From Sanguinoderma infundibulare (Eukaryota > Basidiomycota > Agaricomycetes > Polyporales > Polyporaceae), in contig JAVLRN010000002.1 of NCBI GenBank assembly GCA_032821775.1, positions 4,402,001 to 4,466,000 of the forward strand: a stretch of 64,000 nt of DNA. Reading direction: 5' to 3'. Both the position numbers and the translations under genes were made by a program. Positions 25,499-37,000 of this stretch are shown here, one piece after another. Positions within the stretch are counted from its first letter, which is position 1. Each line of letters opens with the position of its first letter. The notes under the pieces were generated by a model. That model was not told the origin of the DNA and searched no databases. It was given only the letters and a program-made list of their open reading frames with translations.

Positions 25499-27679
25499 TC
25501 ATGCGCAGAACGGTTCATTAAGAGGCTGATAATGCAAGTCAGCGCATATCGTCAACACAGCGACCCATAGCTTACCAGGACATTCATGCTCCCAATCTGA
25601 AAAGGAATACGTCTGTCAGGTCGCAACGCGGCACGTCTGGAGGCGGGGGACGCACCTGAGGTTTAGGGCTGTTGAAGATCTCGTACTGAGCCCTCATGTC
25701 TTCTCCTGGCGAGTGGTGAGCGCGCCATTCCTTCAGCTCCCTCTGGCTCCATCTGTGCAGCTTCAAGGTAGTCCCACGATATATACTGTGCCTACGAAAA
25801 TTTTCAGGAGACTCGTCAGTGCAGGATGAGCAAGATGTCACATACCCGACACGTTCGATGAGCTGACGGATGGGCATGTGGGGGTTTCTTTCTGACAATA
25901 AAAGTAAGTCAGGGCGCTTATAATATTACTCAAAGACCTCACTCAGAAGCTTGATCATCGACTGTATACGGACGCGTCAGTAGATGCTCGATAGAGCATG
26001 ATGCGTAGACCTCGTACCTGCGTCATCGTTGGCCCCTTTTTGCTATCCCACGTCTGCTCGATGTCCTGACACGCTGATATTGAGATCTAAGACGTCGTCA
26101 GAATGACCGCAAACGAAGTCAGTTCTCAGCCCGAGAAGCTATTCACCACGTCTGGCTTCGTCTTCTTCTCAGCCTTGCAGTGAAAGCCGTCACATGCAAG
26201 ATAGGTCTCTGGTTCGGAATTGAAGAAGATGCCCTTGAAGGTGAACTTGTGCGGGATGGAGAAGACACGGCGAGGCTTCCTCTTTTCGACGTTGAAGTTA
26301 TCGCGGCGGGGTACCTCTAGCGTGGCCGAGCGAGTGACGACGAAGCGCGTCGCATCCTTCTTGCCTGGAGCGGTGTCATTTATGACCTGGTCGCGCTTGA
26401 CGATACCATCTGATTTCGACCGCGTCCACTCGCAGATTCGCACGAAGGGCTGACGCTCAGTGGAGGCCTCGGAGTGCGCGTCATCTGCGGAAGATAGATC
26501 AGTCCGTCAGCCATGTGGACGACGAATGTGAAGCACCACGCACCTGCCGCGGAGACGAAAGATTGATCGGATGGCTTCAGGCCTAATTTGACGGGAGTGA
26601 AGTCATCCACAACTTCCGGATTGAGATTAGTGCTTGTGCTGGGGTGTAGGAGAGAAAATTGTACCAACCTGTCCTTCGGCCTATAGGAATAGTGGGTCAG
26701 TCTCCGAATTGGCAAGGGCGGATGTGGATCGCGTACGAAGGAAGGCACGATGCGTTGAGCGAAGGTCGCGCTTTCCCCTATTGACCCATGGGAAGTATAC
26801 GTTGTTGCACGCGTAATGGTCCAAGTCGAGCAGAGTACCGGAGCAGCAGGAGTCGAATATTGCCATTAGAGTAGCGCCAATGGGGAGCGGGTTGACGAGG
26901 AGATCGTGGAGGACCTAGTATACGGTTGCTCAGTCATCCATCCATGTCATGATCACATACGAAGGGAACACACGTCATCGAGAATCAGCTCGTCATTGCC
27001 GTCAGGGTCGTAGGGGATGATAGCTACATCAAGTGGCCTTAGTCTCGGTAGAACTAATTTACACAATGGACCACGCACCTTCGTCGAATCCATCCTCCTC
27101 GTCCATACTATCACTCGGAATTTGTTTGCCATGTCCCGCGTCTTGTCCGGATATAAGTATAGTGCACGAAGTAGAACTGGTGAGTACTCACAGTAGAACA
27201 TAAAGCGGTCCCCAGATTTGGCTCCTTTTACCAATTGTTCGATCTCGCGGAGCTAATCGTAACAAGCCATGAGCAATACGAGGGGATACATGCCGGGCGA
27301 CGCGTGGACTCACGAGATTGTCCTTTGATGGAATGAAATCCGGCCGATCACGAATGGTGTCCTCATCGTCAAGCATCAGGGTGATATCGTTGTCCTTGTA
27401 GCCGTACTTGTCTGTAGGATTCGACATAGGGTATGAGCGATGGCGCCGAGACAGATCAGAACCTGGAGCCCAAAGGTATAACTCACCCATCAAGATCGTC
27501 CGCCAAGCTTGTGCGTCCTTGTGCGGCGAGAGCAACGTCTCGCCCTCCTTGTTCCTATACATGATTGCGACAATTAACGCCTTCTGTTTGCGCTTCGTCA
27601 ACTTGTTCGACTTCGTCGAGTTGCACGTCGAGGTCCGCTTGACCACGGGACCTGCGGATTTGCGGAATGGGGAGAACAT
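25499..27679 (-). CDS. caspase-domain (metacaspase-like, peptidase C14) protein, 15 exons
   Basis: Exons: 27679-27487, 27411-27314, 27252-27192, 27141-27079, 27023-26974, 26914-26737, 26680-26669 (12 bases), 26612-26544, 26484-26147, 26086-26018, 25961-25943, 25891-25846, 25791-25656, 25596-25576 and 25525-25499. Every junction keeps frame, giving about 459 residues. The caspase fold shows KALIVAIMY, DNDITLMLDDED, the catalytic histidine in FMFYYAGHGKQ (H121) and the catalytic cysteine in IFDSCCSGTLLDLDHY (C178). Family members usually have DSCHSG, so the residue after the catalytic cysteine is changed to a second cysteine. The tail has ISISACQDIEQTWD, NPHMPIRQLIERVG and PKPQIGSMNVLPLN, known from fungal paralogues. 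There is no zinc-finger prodomain, only a short basic N-terminus. Metacaspases cleave after Arg/Lys; the substrate here is unknown. It is a paralogue of the gene at 47.6 kb. Confidence 0.86.
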
Positions 27680-27777
27680 CGAGTGTACTGTGTGGAGAGA
27701 GGGATATCTGGATGGAGTGAAGAGGGGAGAGGGAGAGAGGGAAGAGCAAGCAGGCGAGTACGTCGCAACCGGCGGGG

Positions 27778-27784
27778 TATATAA
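27778..27784 (-). promoter_or_regulatory. TATA-like box
   Basis: The minus strand reads TTATATA about 100 bases upstream of the ATG of the caspase-domain gene at 27679, followed (downstream on the minus strand) by a C/T-rich tract. Confidence 0.5.
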
Positions 27785-30700
27785 CGACAGTCATCGCCCG
27801 ACATAGCATTGCACGAAGAACGATGAGGCGTCGAACAGACCAAGAGGCGATGTGCAATCTCCGTGGGGGGGAATCGGGACGGGTCCATGGCCGGAATGGA
27901 GGCGATAAGCGTCCAACATCCGGTTCGGAGTCAACGTTGCATGCGCGTGTGAAGTGCCATGAGGCATCATCCGCCGCTGAGCGCGCGTTCCTGGTACGAC
28001 CAACGGGTACGTCGACGCACGCACGGTGTGGTCACTGACCGATGTGCTGTTGTCCATGCAGCGACACGGAGCACGGCAGGGGGTCCTCAGCGGAGGCGCG
28101 GATTCGTCAGGACCGAGGACAAGCGTCCGCGTGTCAGGGACGACTATGGGCGGACCTAATAGACATAATTGACCTAGTGTATAGCTCTCGCATAGCTCAG
28201 ATAGCAAAGATGACAATAGGAATTCCCGAATGTGTCGTGAGCGGTGCGCCCTCGAGTATGACAGCCCACAGGCTCTACACGAGTATCGTCCTAGGGCGCC
28301 AAGAGCGGAACAAGCATGAGCGCAGCACACCGGATGTAAGGAACATAGTCAAAAGTCGGATTCGAGGACGAGGCACAGAGATGGCTGCAGAGCAGAGGAA
28401 TCCAGAACACAGAAACGTCCTCGGATGTCTAGAGCAGTTGAACGTTCAAATGCTTCCAGTTGAATGCCCAGAAAGGATCGATATGTTCGATCGAAAGGCG
28501 ATTAGAGTTGTGTCCCAGCTCCGAGAGGGCGATGGATGCTATTCGTGCCAGTGTTCGTGGTTCGTGTGCGCACGGGTCGGCGCTCGCTCCCTCGGAACGT
28601 TGAAATGTTTGCGATGGCAGCATTCAGTCGGAATGCCGCGTGCGAGGAGCCGGAGGCGATTGGTGGTGTAGCGAGGTTTTGATCGTTGGATTGCGATCGT
28701 GTGGATGGGTCTTTCTGGCCCGCCTTGGTCCTATTGTGCCCGCCTTCTCGCCGGGTGTTGGCGGGTGCGCGCAGCAGACGTTGGGCTGTCAGTGTGTCGG
28801 CTGCGAAGACTGATGGTGCTGGTGGCGGTATGTAGCTTTTGGGTGGTCGGGTAGAAGAAAGGCGGCGAGAGGCGCCATGCGAAGCCGTCGGCAGTCGGAG
28901 TGCGTGCTGGAGCAAGTGTGAGTCGTACGCAGTGTCGCGCGCGAGTCCCAACCAATCCTCGGCCGTCCATGGAGGATGTACATCGATGTCGTGGAAAGCG
29001 GTTCGGCGGCGATAGGCAAGCCGTTCTGTAGGACACGGCACGGCCGCAGAACCCTTCGCCGACAGTACCTACTACCAACAACCAATCCCGACTTGGAAAT
29101 AGGTGGCAATTTTTGCACCACGTTACACGGTCGTCCCGAGTTCCTGTGGAGTCTGTCCTGCACAACAAGGTGAGCGCACATTGTGAAGCGTCAGAACCGT
29201 AATACACGGTTCCAAGGAAGGCCCAGCAGTGCACACAGGGTCGCGCAACCATGGGAATGATCAGCGGGGAGATGATGTCTATGGCGTCTCCGCGATGACC
29301 ACCCTGTACACGCGGCGGGGCCTCGACCACAACCAACTGAATGCGCGGTATGGCCGCATTCGCAACGACATCCAGGAGGGCGCCGGACTGAAGCAGAACG
29401 GGATGACGCACCTTGAATCTCCGGTGGGTCTCGAATCCTTAGGCCGCAGAAGCCGGCTGAACGATTTGTCATGCGGGGAGAGTTAGAAGTTGCGCTGCTG
29501 GTTTGCGAAGTACCGAGTGCTCCATCAGTGGTACTCCCGCTAGACCTTCGCAGACCCGGAGCGGTTTACGACAGCACCGAGCATCTGCTAGGGCGGTCCG
29601 GCAAGTCCTCGCAATTGTTGGCATTTAGCTATGTACATGGCTCAGCGCTGCAGATACACAGAGCATAATGGCAATTGGCCGAGCATCGAGCAATAATCAG
29701 GAAAGCTTGTGGACGCTGCAGGTTCGCCCCGCAAGCTTTCAGCCAAAATCAGGATCGACCTAGGCTGTCGTCGGCGTCGATGGAGAAGTCAGTAACACCT
29801 AAGTCCGACTCACAAGTCCAGTAAGCTAACAGCGGAGCAGGATATCCAGTAGAAAGCATGGAAGTATCATGACCTAAGTCGGCGACGTGGTGGTTCGTGA
29901 TCAAGATCAACAAGCGCTCGCTCAGGCTGCGGAGGGAGCACGACCTATAGGGTCAGGCTCCTTAACGCCGTTGAGCGTTGCATCCGCGACTGCTAAACGT
30001 CGACAGTTGTCCGGCATATTTTACATACCAGGATTCAGGAAACTGTGAGAGCCACTTCGAATTGTCGTTCGACAGCAATTCGAGCACCCCGCGTGTACCC
30101 GATCTTCGCGGATGAATTCGATTGCGTCCCGTATGGCGGGCGTGATTTCGTGAGCCTCGTTAGCCTGCACGTCGCACCTGCGCCTTGATAAGTACTGCAG
30201 TACGATCCAGGGCCATCTAAGTCGAAGGTGATATCACCATAGCGAGTGGTGTGCCTCAATTGAAGATCACAAAACTTGTGATCGTGGCCCGCGCGCGACA
30301 GAAGTGAGTTGCTGTCGCTGTCCCTGGGGCAGGAACCGTCACTTCGATAGCGATATTGCTTTTCGTCACTTGATCTGTGTTGCATGTAACTAGGATGCCT
30401 CTGTAGCGAACGGGAGTCATATTGCAGCTCTTGAGTGGTCGAAGGACTCTGAAAAGAAGCACACGATGGGCGTAGGATGCGATAATAGTGTATTCATTCA
30501 CGTTTATTCATTAATCACGACAGGCAAGCGGGAGTGCGGAGGGAGGGGCGGTGGTACGCGCAGGACTAGTGCGAAGGAGGGGTCCGTAGTATACGTCATG
30601 TGTAATTGCAATTCGAGGACTAGTGACACTAGCATATTTCATACAGATAAAATTACACAGGGTTGGTTTTCGGTTGGTATTGATCATCGCGTCATGAAGC

Positions 30701-30968
30701 GGGGTGTGGATGGAGGGGAGGGGGTGGGAATGCGAAGTGGGGATGCGACGAAGGTGGGTATCGACGTGGGAGTATGGTACATATGTATACATTAACAGAA
30801 GTCCTTGATCTTGTTTATGCGATGATGCTGAGTTGCGATAGGGAGTTCAAGAGATGCTGTGGGGTATGTGCGAGGGTATCCGGGTACGGCGAAAGCGAGG
30901 GCGAGAGCAACGGCGATAGCGAAGGACAGAACGGGCGGCCCGCGCACCGTGAACGCGCGCGATCGCGC
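27785..30968. other. 3.2-kb gap with one possible small gene
   Basis: Apart from the uncertain frame at 28502-29041 listed separately, no recognisable gene was seen. A second 179-codon minus-strand frame (27791-28330) is cysteine- and arginine-rich with no family resemblance and overlaps the caspase gene promoter, so I did not call it. Confidence 0.4.
28502..29041 (-). CDS. possible small hypothetical protein
   Basis: This is an open frame of 179 codons with alanine/threonine/proline/serine-rich composition like the disordered parts of neighbouring fungal proteins, starting at an ATG at 29041. No domain, motif, signal peptide or paralogue in the window supports it, and no intron is evident. 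It may be chance; it is listed only because its composition looks more protein-like than other frames in this gap. Confidence 0.2.
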   Translation of the reverse strand: MPCPTERLAYRRRTAFHDIDVHPPWTAEDWLGLARDTAYDSHLLQHALRLPTASHGASRRLSSTRPPKSYIPPPAPSVFAADTLTAQRLLRAPANTRREGGHNRTKAGQKDPSTRSQSNDQNLATPPIASGSSHAAFRLNAAIANISTFRGSERRPVRTRTTNTGTNSIHRPLGAGTQL

Positions 30969-31682
30969 TCACGGCTTCGCGACATGCAACGCCCACACCG
31001 TGCCAGGCGCGAGTCCCTTCGCCGGGATGCCATTCGGGACAGCCGTGAGACCAATGAACGATGTGCGGTCGCACAGATAGTCGACGCGCTTGATTGACTT
31101 CGCCTTCTCAACCTCGCGCTCGCGCGGGTCCGCGACGCGGCGGTAGCGCGTAATGTACGCGCCCCGGATGCGCTCGCGAAGGGACGGCTCGAGCACGCAC
31201 AGCTCTTGGTTCGTCGCCATTAGACGGAGCGTGCGGTAGAGCGTGTGCAGGACGTCGCCGACCGTGACGTACGGCGCTGCCCAGAGCGCGCCGGGGGTAG
31301 GGACGACGACGATCGTCCAAGGGAGGTAGTCGCAGATGATGGCGAGCGACGGGAGCGCGGGGTGAGTGGCAGGCTCACGCACTATAGCGTCCGTGAGTCG
31401 CGAGGGCGCTGGGCGTATTTGTGGGCGCGCGGACTCCGCGGGCTGGGACATGTCCCAGGCGAGGGGGATGTTAGTGCCGAGTTGGCGCGCGAGGATTGGG
31501 TTTAGTGACACCCCGCCGGGGGCGTATTGGGCGGGTGCATGGAGGTCTGACTTTGCTGAAGCGGGTGAGCGGAAGATGTCTGATGGGGTCCCGGGTCCTG
31601 GCGAGGACGCCAGGGTTGAACTCGTGAAGGTCGACGAGGGGGTCTCAGGGACGTCGAGGAAGTGGACGTGCTTGCCGGGCAT
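30969..31682 (-). CDS. DUF6699 domain protein, single exon
   Basis: This is an intact frame of 237 residues. The N-terminus (MPGKHVHFLDVPETPSS) has the basic V-x-F plus P-x-TP leader shared with other members here, then a serine/proline-rich linker. The DUF6699 domain follows: IPLAWDMSQPA, PSLAIICDYLPWTIVVVPTP, VTVGDVLHTLYRTLRLM, and the terminal IKRVDYLCDRTSFIGLT block. This is the classical form of the domain. The molecular role is unknown. No introns are needed, unlike the family members at 1, 9, 14 and 44 kb. Confidence 0.88.
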   Translation of the reverse strand: MPGKHVHFLDVPETPSSTFTSSTLASSPGPGTPSDIFRSPASAKSDLHAPAQYAPGGVSLNPILARQLGTNIPLAWDMSQPAESARPQIRPAPSRLTDAIVREPATHPALPSLAIICDYLPWTIVVVPTPGALWAAPYVTVGDVLHTLYRTLRLMATNQELCVLEPSLRERIRGAYITRYRRVADPREREVEKAKSIKRVDYLCDRTSFIGLTAVPNGIPAKGLAPGTVWALHVAKP

Positions 31683-33953
31683 TGCTGCGAGTGATGCGAG
31701 ATAGTCGTGGAACAGGTGTGGGCAGACACAAACTGCGCTGGTTTGTGATGGGAGGAGCGGGAGTTGGGATGTGAAGGGAGGCTAACAGTAGCCATTAAGT
31801 AGACGTGAGGGGAGCAGTTGGAGCGCCCACCACGTACGCAGCCGATGCACAGCGACAGCATTGTCGGTCGGTACCACCGCTTGTGGTACGCTCACCGCGT
31901 CGCCGCCAGGGGCAAGCCAAGGGATGACGAGGGACTCAGCGTGAGTCAGAATGAGGCAGAGAGCGGGACAACTTGGAAGGCGATTTTCGAAGGCCGCCAC
32001 ACTTCTCAGCCACCGACCCAGATACACACATGACTTTTCCTGGGCGCAGAATCACTGGCAAGCTGGCTGCTAATCACCATCAAAGGCAATTGGTGGTGGA
32101 AAGAGGCAAGTCAGTGACAAGTCGTGGCATATTCGGGCGCTCGCGCACACCGCCGCGATCATCATTTGAAATCATAGCCTCGGCGCCGACTCGGTGCTCC
32201 CGCTGGTGAATCGCCGACGGTTGCCAAAATTGACTCCATTGCGCTCTTCAGAAGATTCTGGAGAAGGATGTGCACCCCCGTCCCCTTATCATTCCGCACT
32301 GCACCGGAGGGAGACGTGGAACATCGACCTCGTACAACCCCGACGTGGCGGACCTGTATGTAGGCCTGCCGCATCAGGCCTTCTCCATCCAGCAGATTCC
32401 ACAGGAAGACATACTGCTGTGCGTGTCCCCAATGAACTTTGTCCAAAGGGATCGCGACGTAGAACATGGAGAGGCGCGGGTATCTTAGCTTCTCGCGACA
32501 AGAGCGGCCCCAAGCCCGGACTTGCCCAATGCTTGCGATCGTCCAGTTGGGGACGCAGGACTGTGCCCGAGTCAATGTTGTAAGCTGTCATACGCGACAT
32601 CTTGGAAGCACGGTCTTGGGACACTCTCCGTGGGACGCGGCAGTCTTGCGCACAGCGATATTTCAATTGCTGCGGTCCGCAGAAGGAGGAAGGCAATTCA
32701 GAGCAGGAATCACTTACTTCGGCCAGTTATTCTTGCCTCAAGGCAAGTCGCTCGTCCGTGCTGACCGCGCCGCGGGTGTGTGCTTGGGGTTTGCTTGGAA
32801 GGATTCGGGGCTTGGCGCGCTGAAATCAGACTGCGACCGCATGCAATGTACCGTATGTGGAAGCGGTCCATATTTGTTGTTGTGGTCTGCATCGGACGCG
32901 AGAAAGATTGGAGCCTCGGGCTCGAGCTGGTGTGATCAGGCGTAGAAGCCTGATCTACTGTAGAGGTTCAAAGATTGGTTGAATTAAGCGTGAAATGCAC
33001 ATCAATTAGTCGATTCACGCACCAGCCTGAGGGTCTTGTTCCGCCGCGTTCTACTGGAGGTGATATGATACAGCAAATATTGTGAACCTGCGGTTTGGGC
33101 TGAAACAAGGGCCCAGATCTCAGAGCTCGTATCATGCGTATCAGAGATCAGGAATGGAGGTTCTCCAGCACTAGTAGGCTCATGAATGACTATATCGCAT
33201 CGCATGAAGAGAGATCAAGACATTGAAGGCGGGGATTCGGACGACCTCGGCGTCCCCCGCGCCCGACATTTGTAGGCGCCGAACCTGAGGCTGCCGCAGC
33301 AAACCGGCGCTTCGAGCAACAGCGAACTTTCTGATGGACAGCGATCATCCAACTGCAACTTGCAACCAACTCGTATAGGCCAATGGCAATGCCCACCGCT
33401 TATATTCATGGACGATCATCACGGAATATGGGCTAGTTGACGAACTAGGACATTCTCTTTTCAGGAGCGTTTGCTGGACGGACGGGAACAGTTCGTGGTC
33501 TTCTTGTCGCCTATGGTATCCCTTGGCTCACGAAAGCACCCCATACAGCCGTCTGAATGCTCTTTCGGCGTTCGCGCAGCGCATATATGCGCTCGAATCC
33601 TACTCATGTGACTTGGGACGGAGAAGCGGTACGCCCTCATTTCGGAATTCATCATTGACCGCATCAATGTGACTGGGTTCTCCCTCCTCAAGTAGAAGAT
33701 CGACATTTAACGCTTTGGAAGTGTGGTTTGGATGTGGGGAACACGTAGAATCACGGCCGCGCGTAGTGAGTTCCACCTCGAGATTGCTCAACTTTTCTTT
33801 TCCATTTACCTGTGCAACCATCAGTGTTCTCGTGTCAATCCGCAATATGGGGAGCTTTCGGTTCCTCCACGACTTATTTTTGATTGGTAAGACATACTCC
33901 GACCTTTTGCCGACCGATTGTTTACTTATCTTGGTATCAACTGGCCCCCTCAC
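31683..33953. other. 2.3-kb gap without recognisable gene
   Basis: Contains the upstream region of the DUF6699 gene. Frames at 32162-32945 are short and overlap on both strands without family resemblance. Confidence 0.45.
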
Positions 33954-34055
33954 GTCCAGTCCGGCCGGATGCGCTACTCGTTCATGCCCCATGGCTCGAG
34001 CTACAGCGAGCACGACCCGTTCCCCGAGTTCGATGGCAAGCCCGACAACATGCTC
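33954..34055 (+). pseudogene. copied fragment of MIP1 exon 2
   Basis: About 100 bases match MIP1 exon 2 at about 2796-2897, with roughly nine mismatches counted by eye. The fragment translates in the same frame to RYSFMPHGSSYSEHDPFPEF, where MIP1 has RYSFMPDGSSYSEHVPFPEF. Similarity stops abruptly on both sides, before the Exo I motif, so the piece cannot encode a polymerase domain. It lies on the same strand as MIP1, 31 kb away. It is a duplicated gene scrap, not a gene. Confidence 0.88.
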
Positions 34056-37000
34056 CGAGTCTGGTGTCTGCGGCGCGCAGTACCTGCCCAATCCGCCGGT
34101 CGCTGGCTCGTCAGGTCGGTTCAAGATCCCGACACGCATAGATCTCGGGTGCTCTGGGGCTATGTCGGAGAGCGTCGCGAAATCGGCTCGGACGGTGACT
34201 GGACTTATGAATGGTAAGGGAGAATTCTCCTTTAGCCTGGTCCACCTCTCATGGAAACGCAGGCGCCGCTGACGCGTAAAATGACATCATAGCCCCCGTA
34301 TGTTCCGGCTGACTTCAACCTTGCAGTTCAGGATGCTCACGTCTGACTGCTGGCAGGATGATCGGGATCGTGCGATGGTCGCCGCATTTATTTAGGACTT
34401 CGATGAGCGTGTTTGTCAACCACATGTTTTTGCTCGCTAGAACGCGCCTCCAACTGCCGCTGAAACCACAATCCCCTCGCTCCCGGCTGAAAACTGTCCT
34501 AGTTTGGTATTAGGCGCGATCTCTGCCTCTCTGGCGTCCGGATACGTGGCGCCAGGAATTCAGGGCTGTATCGGCACCGCTGACGTCGCAGCGGAACGTC
34601 GCGTGCTGGATCGGGCAACTCATGGATACTAGGGCTGAAAACAAGGCATTCCTCCCTTCGAGAGTTGGTCCATTGAGATGCGTCCCTGAAACGTAATATC
34701 CTGAACAGTGGACGCTCGGCGCTGCCCAATCATGGAGACGATTCGTGCACACCCTCGAATGCTTCGCTTGCAACCCTCAGGCCCCGACCGGTCCCCGTTA
34801 CGGTGAACAGAACAGGCAACGCGCCCGCACCTTGTATTGAAAAGGCCTCGGTCTGAGGTGCGTTCTCTGTCATGTTTTGAGCGGAGCCCGAAGCACGGGG
34901 AACCGAAAGCTCGGTACCGGTCTGCGTATTCCGTGCAAGCTTCATCGCTTTCCGTTTGCGTGTGATTCTTTGCTGTGGATATTCCTTGACTACTTGGTCG
35001 TTGGCTTGCGGAGTCATCCGTGTAGTCTCGCCAATGGTCTTGCCTTGCATGGCGGACTGGTCCTTTCGAGTTGCGATGGATCTGTGTTGGGTTTCACCGC
35101 AGTGTGGTCCGTTCGCATCCGGTATTGCAGCTGCAAAGCCGTCAGTATGGCAATAGGGCGTCAGTGATGGCCTTTTAAGTTCAACAGTACCTGTCGTCGT
35201 CTGCGCGTCAGCCACGACCTAAGGTTAACGTTCGAACAAGTTCTTGACAACGCCGTAATGCTTGCATTGTTTGTCTAATGCGGTTCACTAATTCCGTGCT
35301 ACGTGCACGGTCGTCCCAGGAGGGTATGCAAAACCCTGGTTCCCAGAATGGTGACGCCGATCGCCCACACCGTTTGTCGTCCCGGAGTAGACCATTCCCG
35401 GAATGCTCTGGACGCATGCAACAGTCAGAACCGTGTTTTCAATATTGAAACTCTTTTCGCTGTGCACTCAGCGGCATGGGGGTTCTATAATCGCACTCCT
35501 GCTCTCTCAGGCGTCCCGCTGTTGTTCCGGTGCGGTCGTGTGCTAATGTTCTGATATCTGGCAGTTTCCCGTCAAACAACGAAACGGCGACGTATGCGGA
35601 ACGTGGCCTTCAGCATCTGATTAACTATCAGGATATTGGTATCATGTATGTGTCAAGTCTCATACCACCATGATCAACGGAGTCGCTGACGGCCTTGGTA
35701 TTTGCTCCGCCTATCTACTCATGCAAGATACCTCGCCGCGTCATCAAATGTTGGTTTCGCTGGTACAGGCATTCGCGTTTCGACGCGTGGAACGGCGGCT
35801 GTAATTCGGGCAAGCAAGATCACGCCGAGTGGAAGGTGGTCGGTCTCCCATCTTCCAATGGAGTCATTGGCGCCTTCCTCTGCTTCGGGGAGGGCGCCGG
35901 ATGTTACTGGGTGGTTCGTCTACGTCGTCCGCTCGGCTCCGGGGTTCTGCGGAGGACGTTTTGTGCGTCTACTGACCGAGGACTGGGGCAAAGGGAATAT
36001 GACCACATATCAAACAATGTGGCCCGCTCGCTGCGGCGCGGGGCGAGTAGAACGCCGCGGCGCAGGGAGCACCCTCCGTTCCCTCGAACGTACCGGTGTT
36101 CCAGAGAGTTCGGCCGCAAGTCACGCAATACTCAGTTCTATAGGAGCGGTTCTGTGGACGCCGTTCCTATCTCACGAGCGCCGCTTCCTCAACTTTAGTT
36201 AAACCATATCCAGACGGCTCACGCCACGCCCCAGGTCTTCTCATCGTGCACCGAGGGTGCGCCGTCCCGCATTTGGGCTATTGAACGCCAGGTATAATCC
36301 GGTCGGCCATTTTCCCGGTTCTAGGACACTTCAGCCGCTCTCTCGCTCTGGGGCTAGACCGGACACCGACCGCTCCTGTGAAGTGTCTGGGGGATTACGG
36401 GATGATTTGGGCACGGCCGCCGAGCCTTTTTCCACACGAGCCAATGGAGACGGGGCGTCTGACGTTTAGTACGTCCCCAAGTTTCTCTTTTTTTTTTTTC
36501 GTTCGAGCGGGTGACCCGTGGACGGACTGGAGGTATTGCCTTTTCAGTAATCCGGTGCCGTTCGAACTGGGACAACGGGATCTCTCTGCCCCGCTAGCAA
36601 GCGGCAAACAAGACGGTGCTCGGCTTCCAAGTTAGACGGACGTATTCGTCCTCCTATCTCCGAGGGAGCCGTGTGCCATCTTCATTCTAGATGCATCAGA
36701 CCTGGAACATGATCAGGCCGGAGCTACGGGAGCATCCTATAGCGATGGCTCTTGTTTGAAGGGACAAACCTGGTGAGTTTCCTATTTGGGATCATTCCAG
36801 GTGCACACGGCTTCGTGGCGATGGTTTGTAGCATGAGGCAGACATGGTCGCGTCGCGCCAAACCTCGGGAACGTTCCGTGGTCATTGCTTGGCTCACATG
36901 CATCATACCTTCTCTCCTGCTGCTGCTACGGGGCACTGACGTCGAGCATGCATTCGAAGCGGTCCATTTGCATTATTACATGACGTCCGAGTTGTATGGA

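Noticed and set aside
34080..34140. GGTTCAAG-like B box suggesting a tRNA
   Set aside because: No matching A box at the right distance and no cloverleaf could be drawn.
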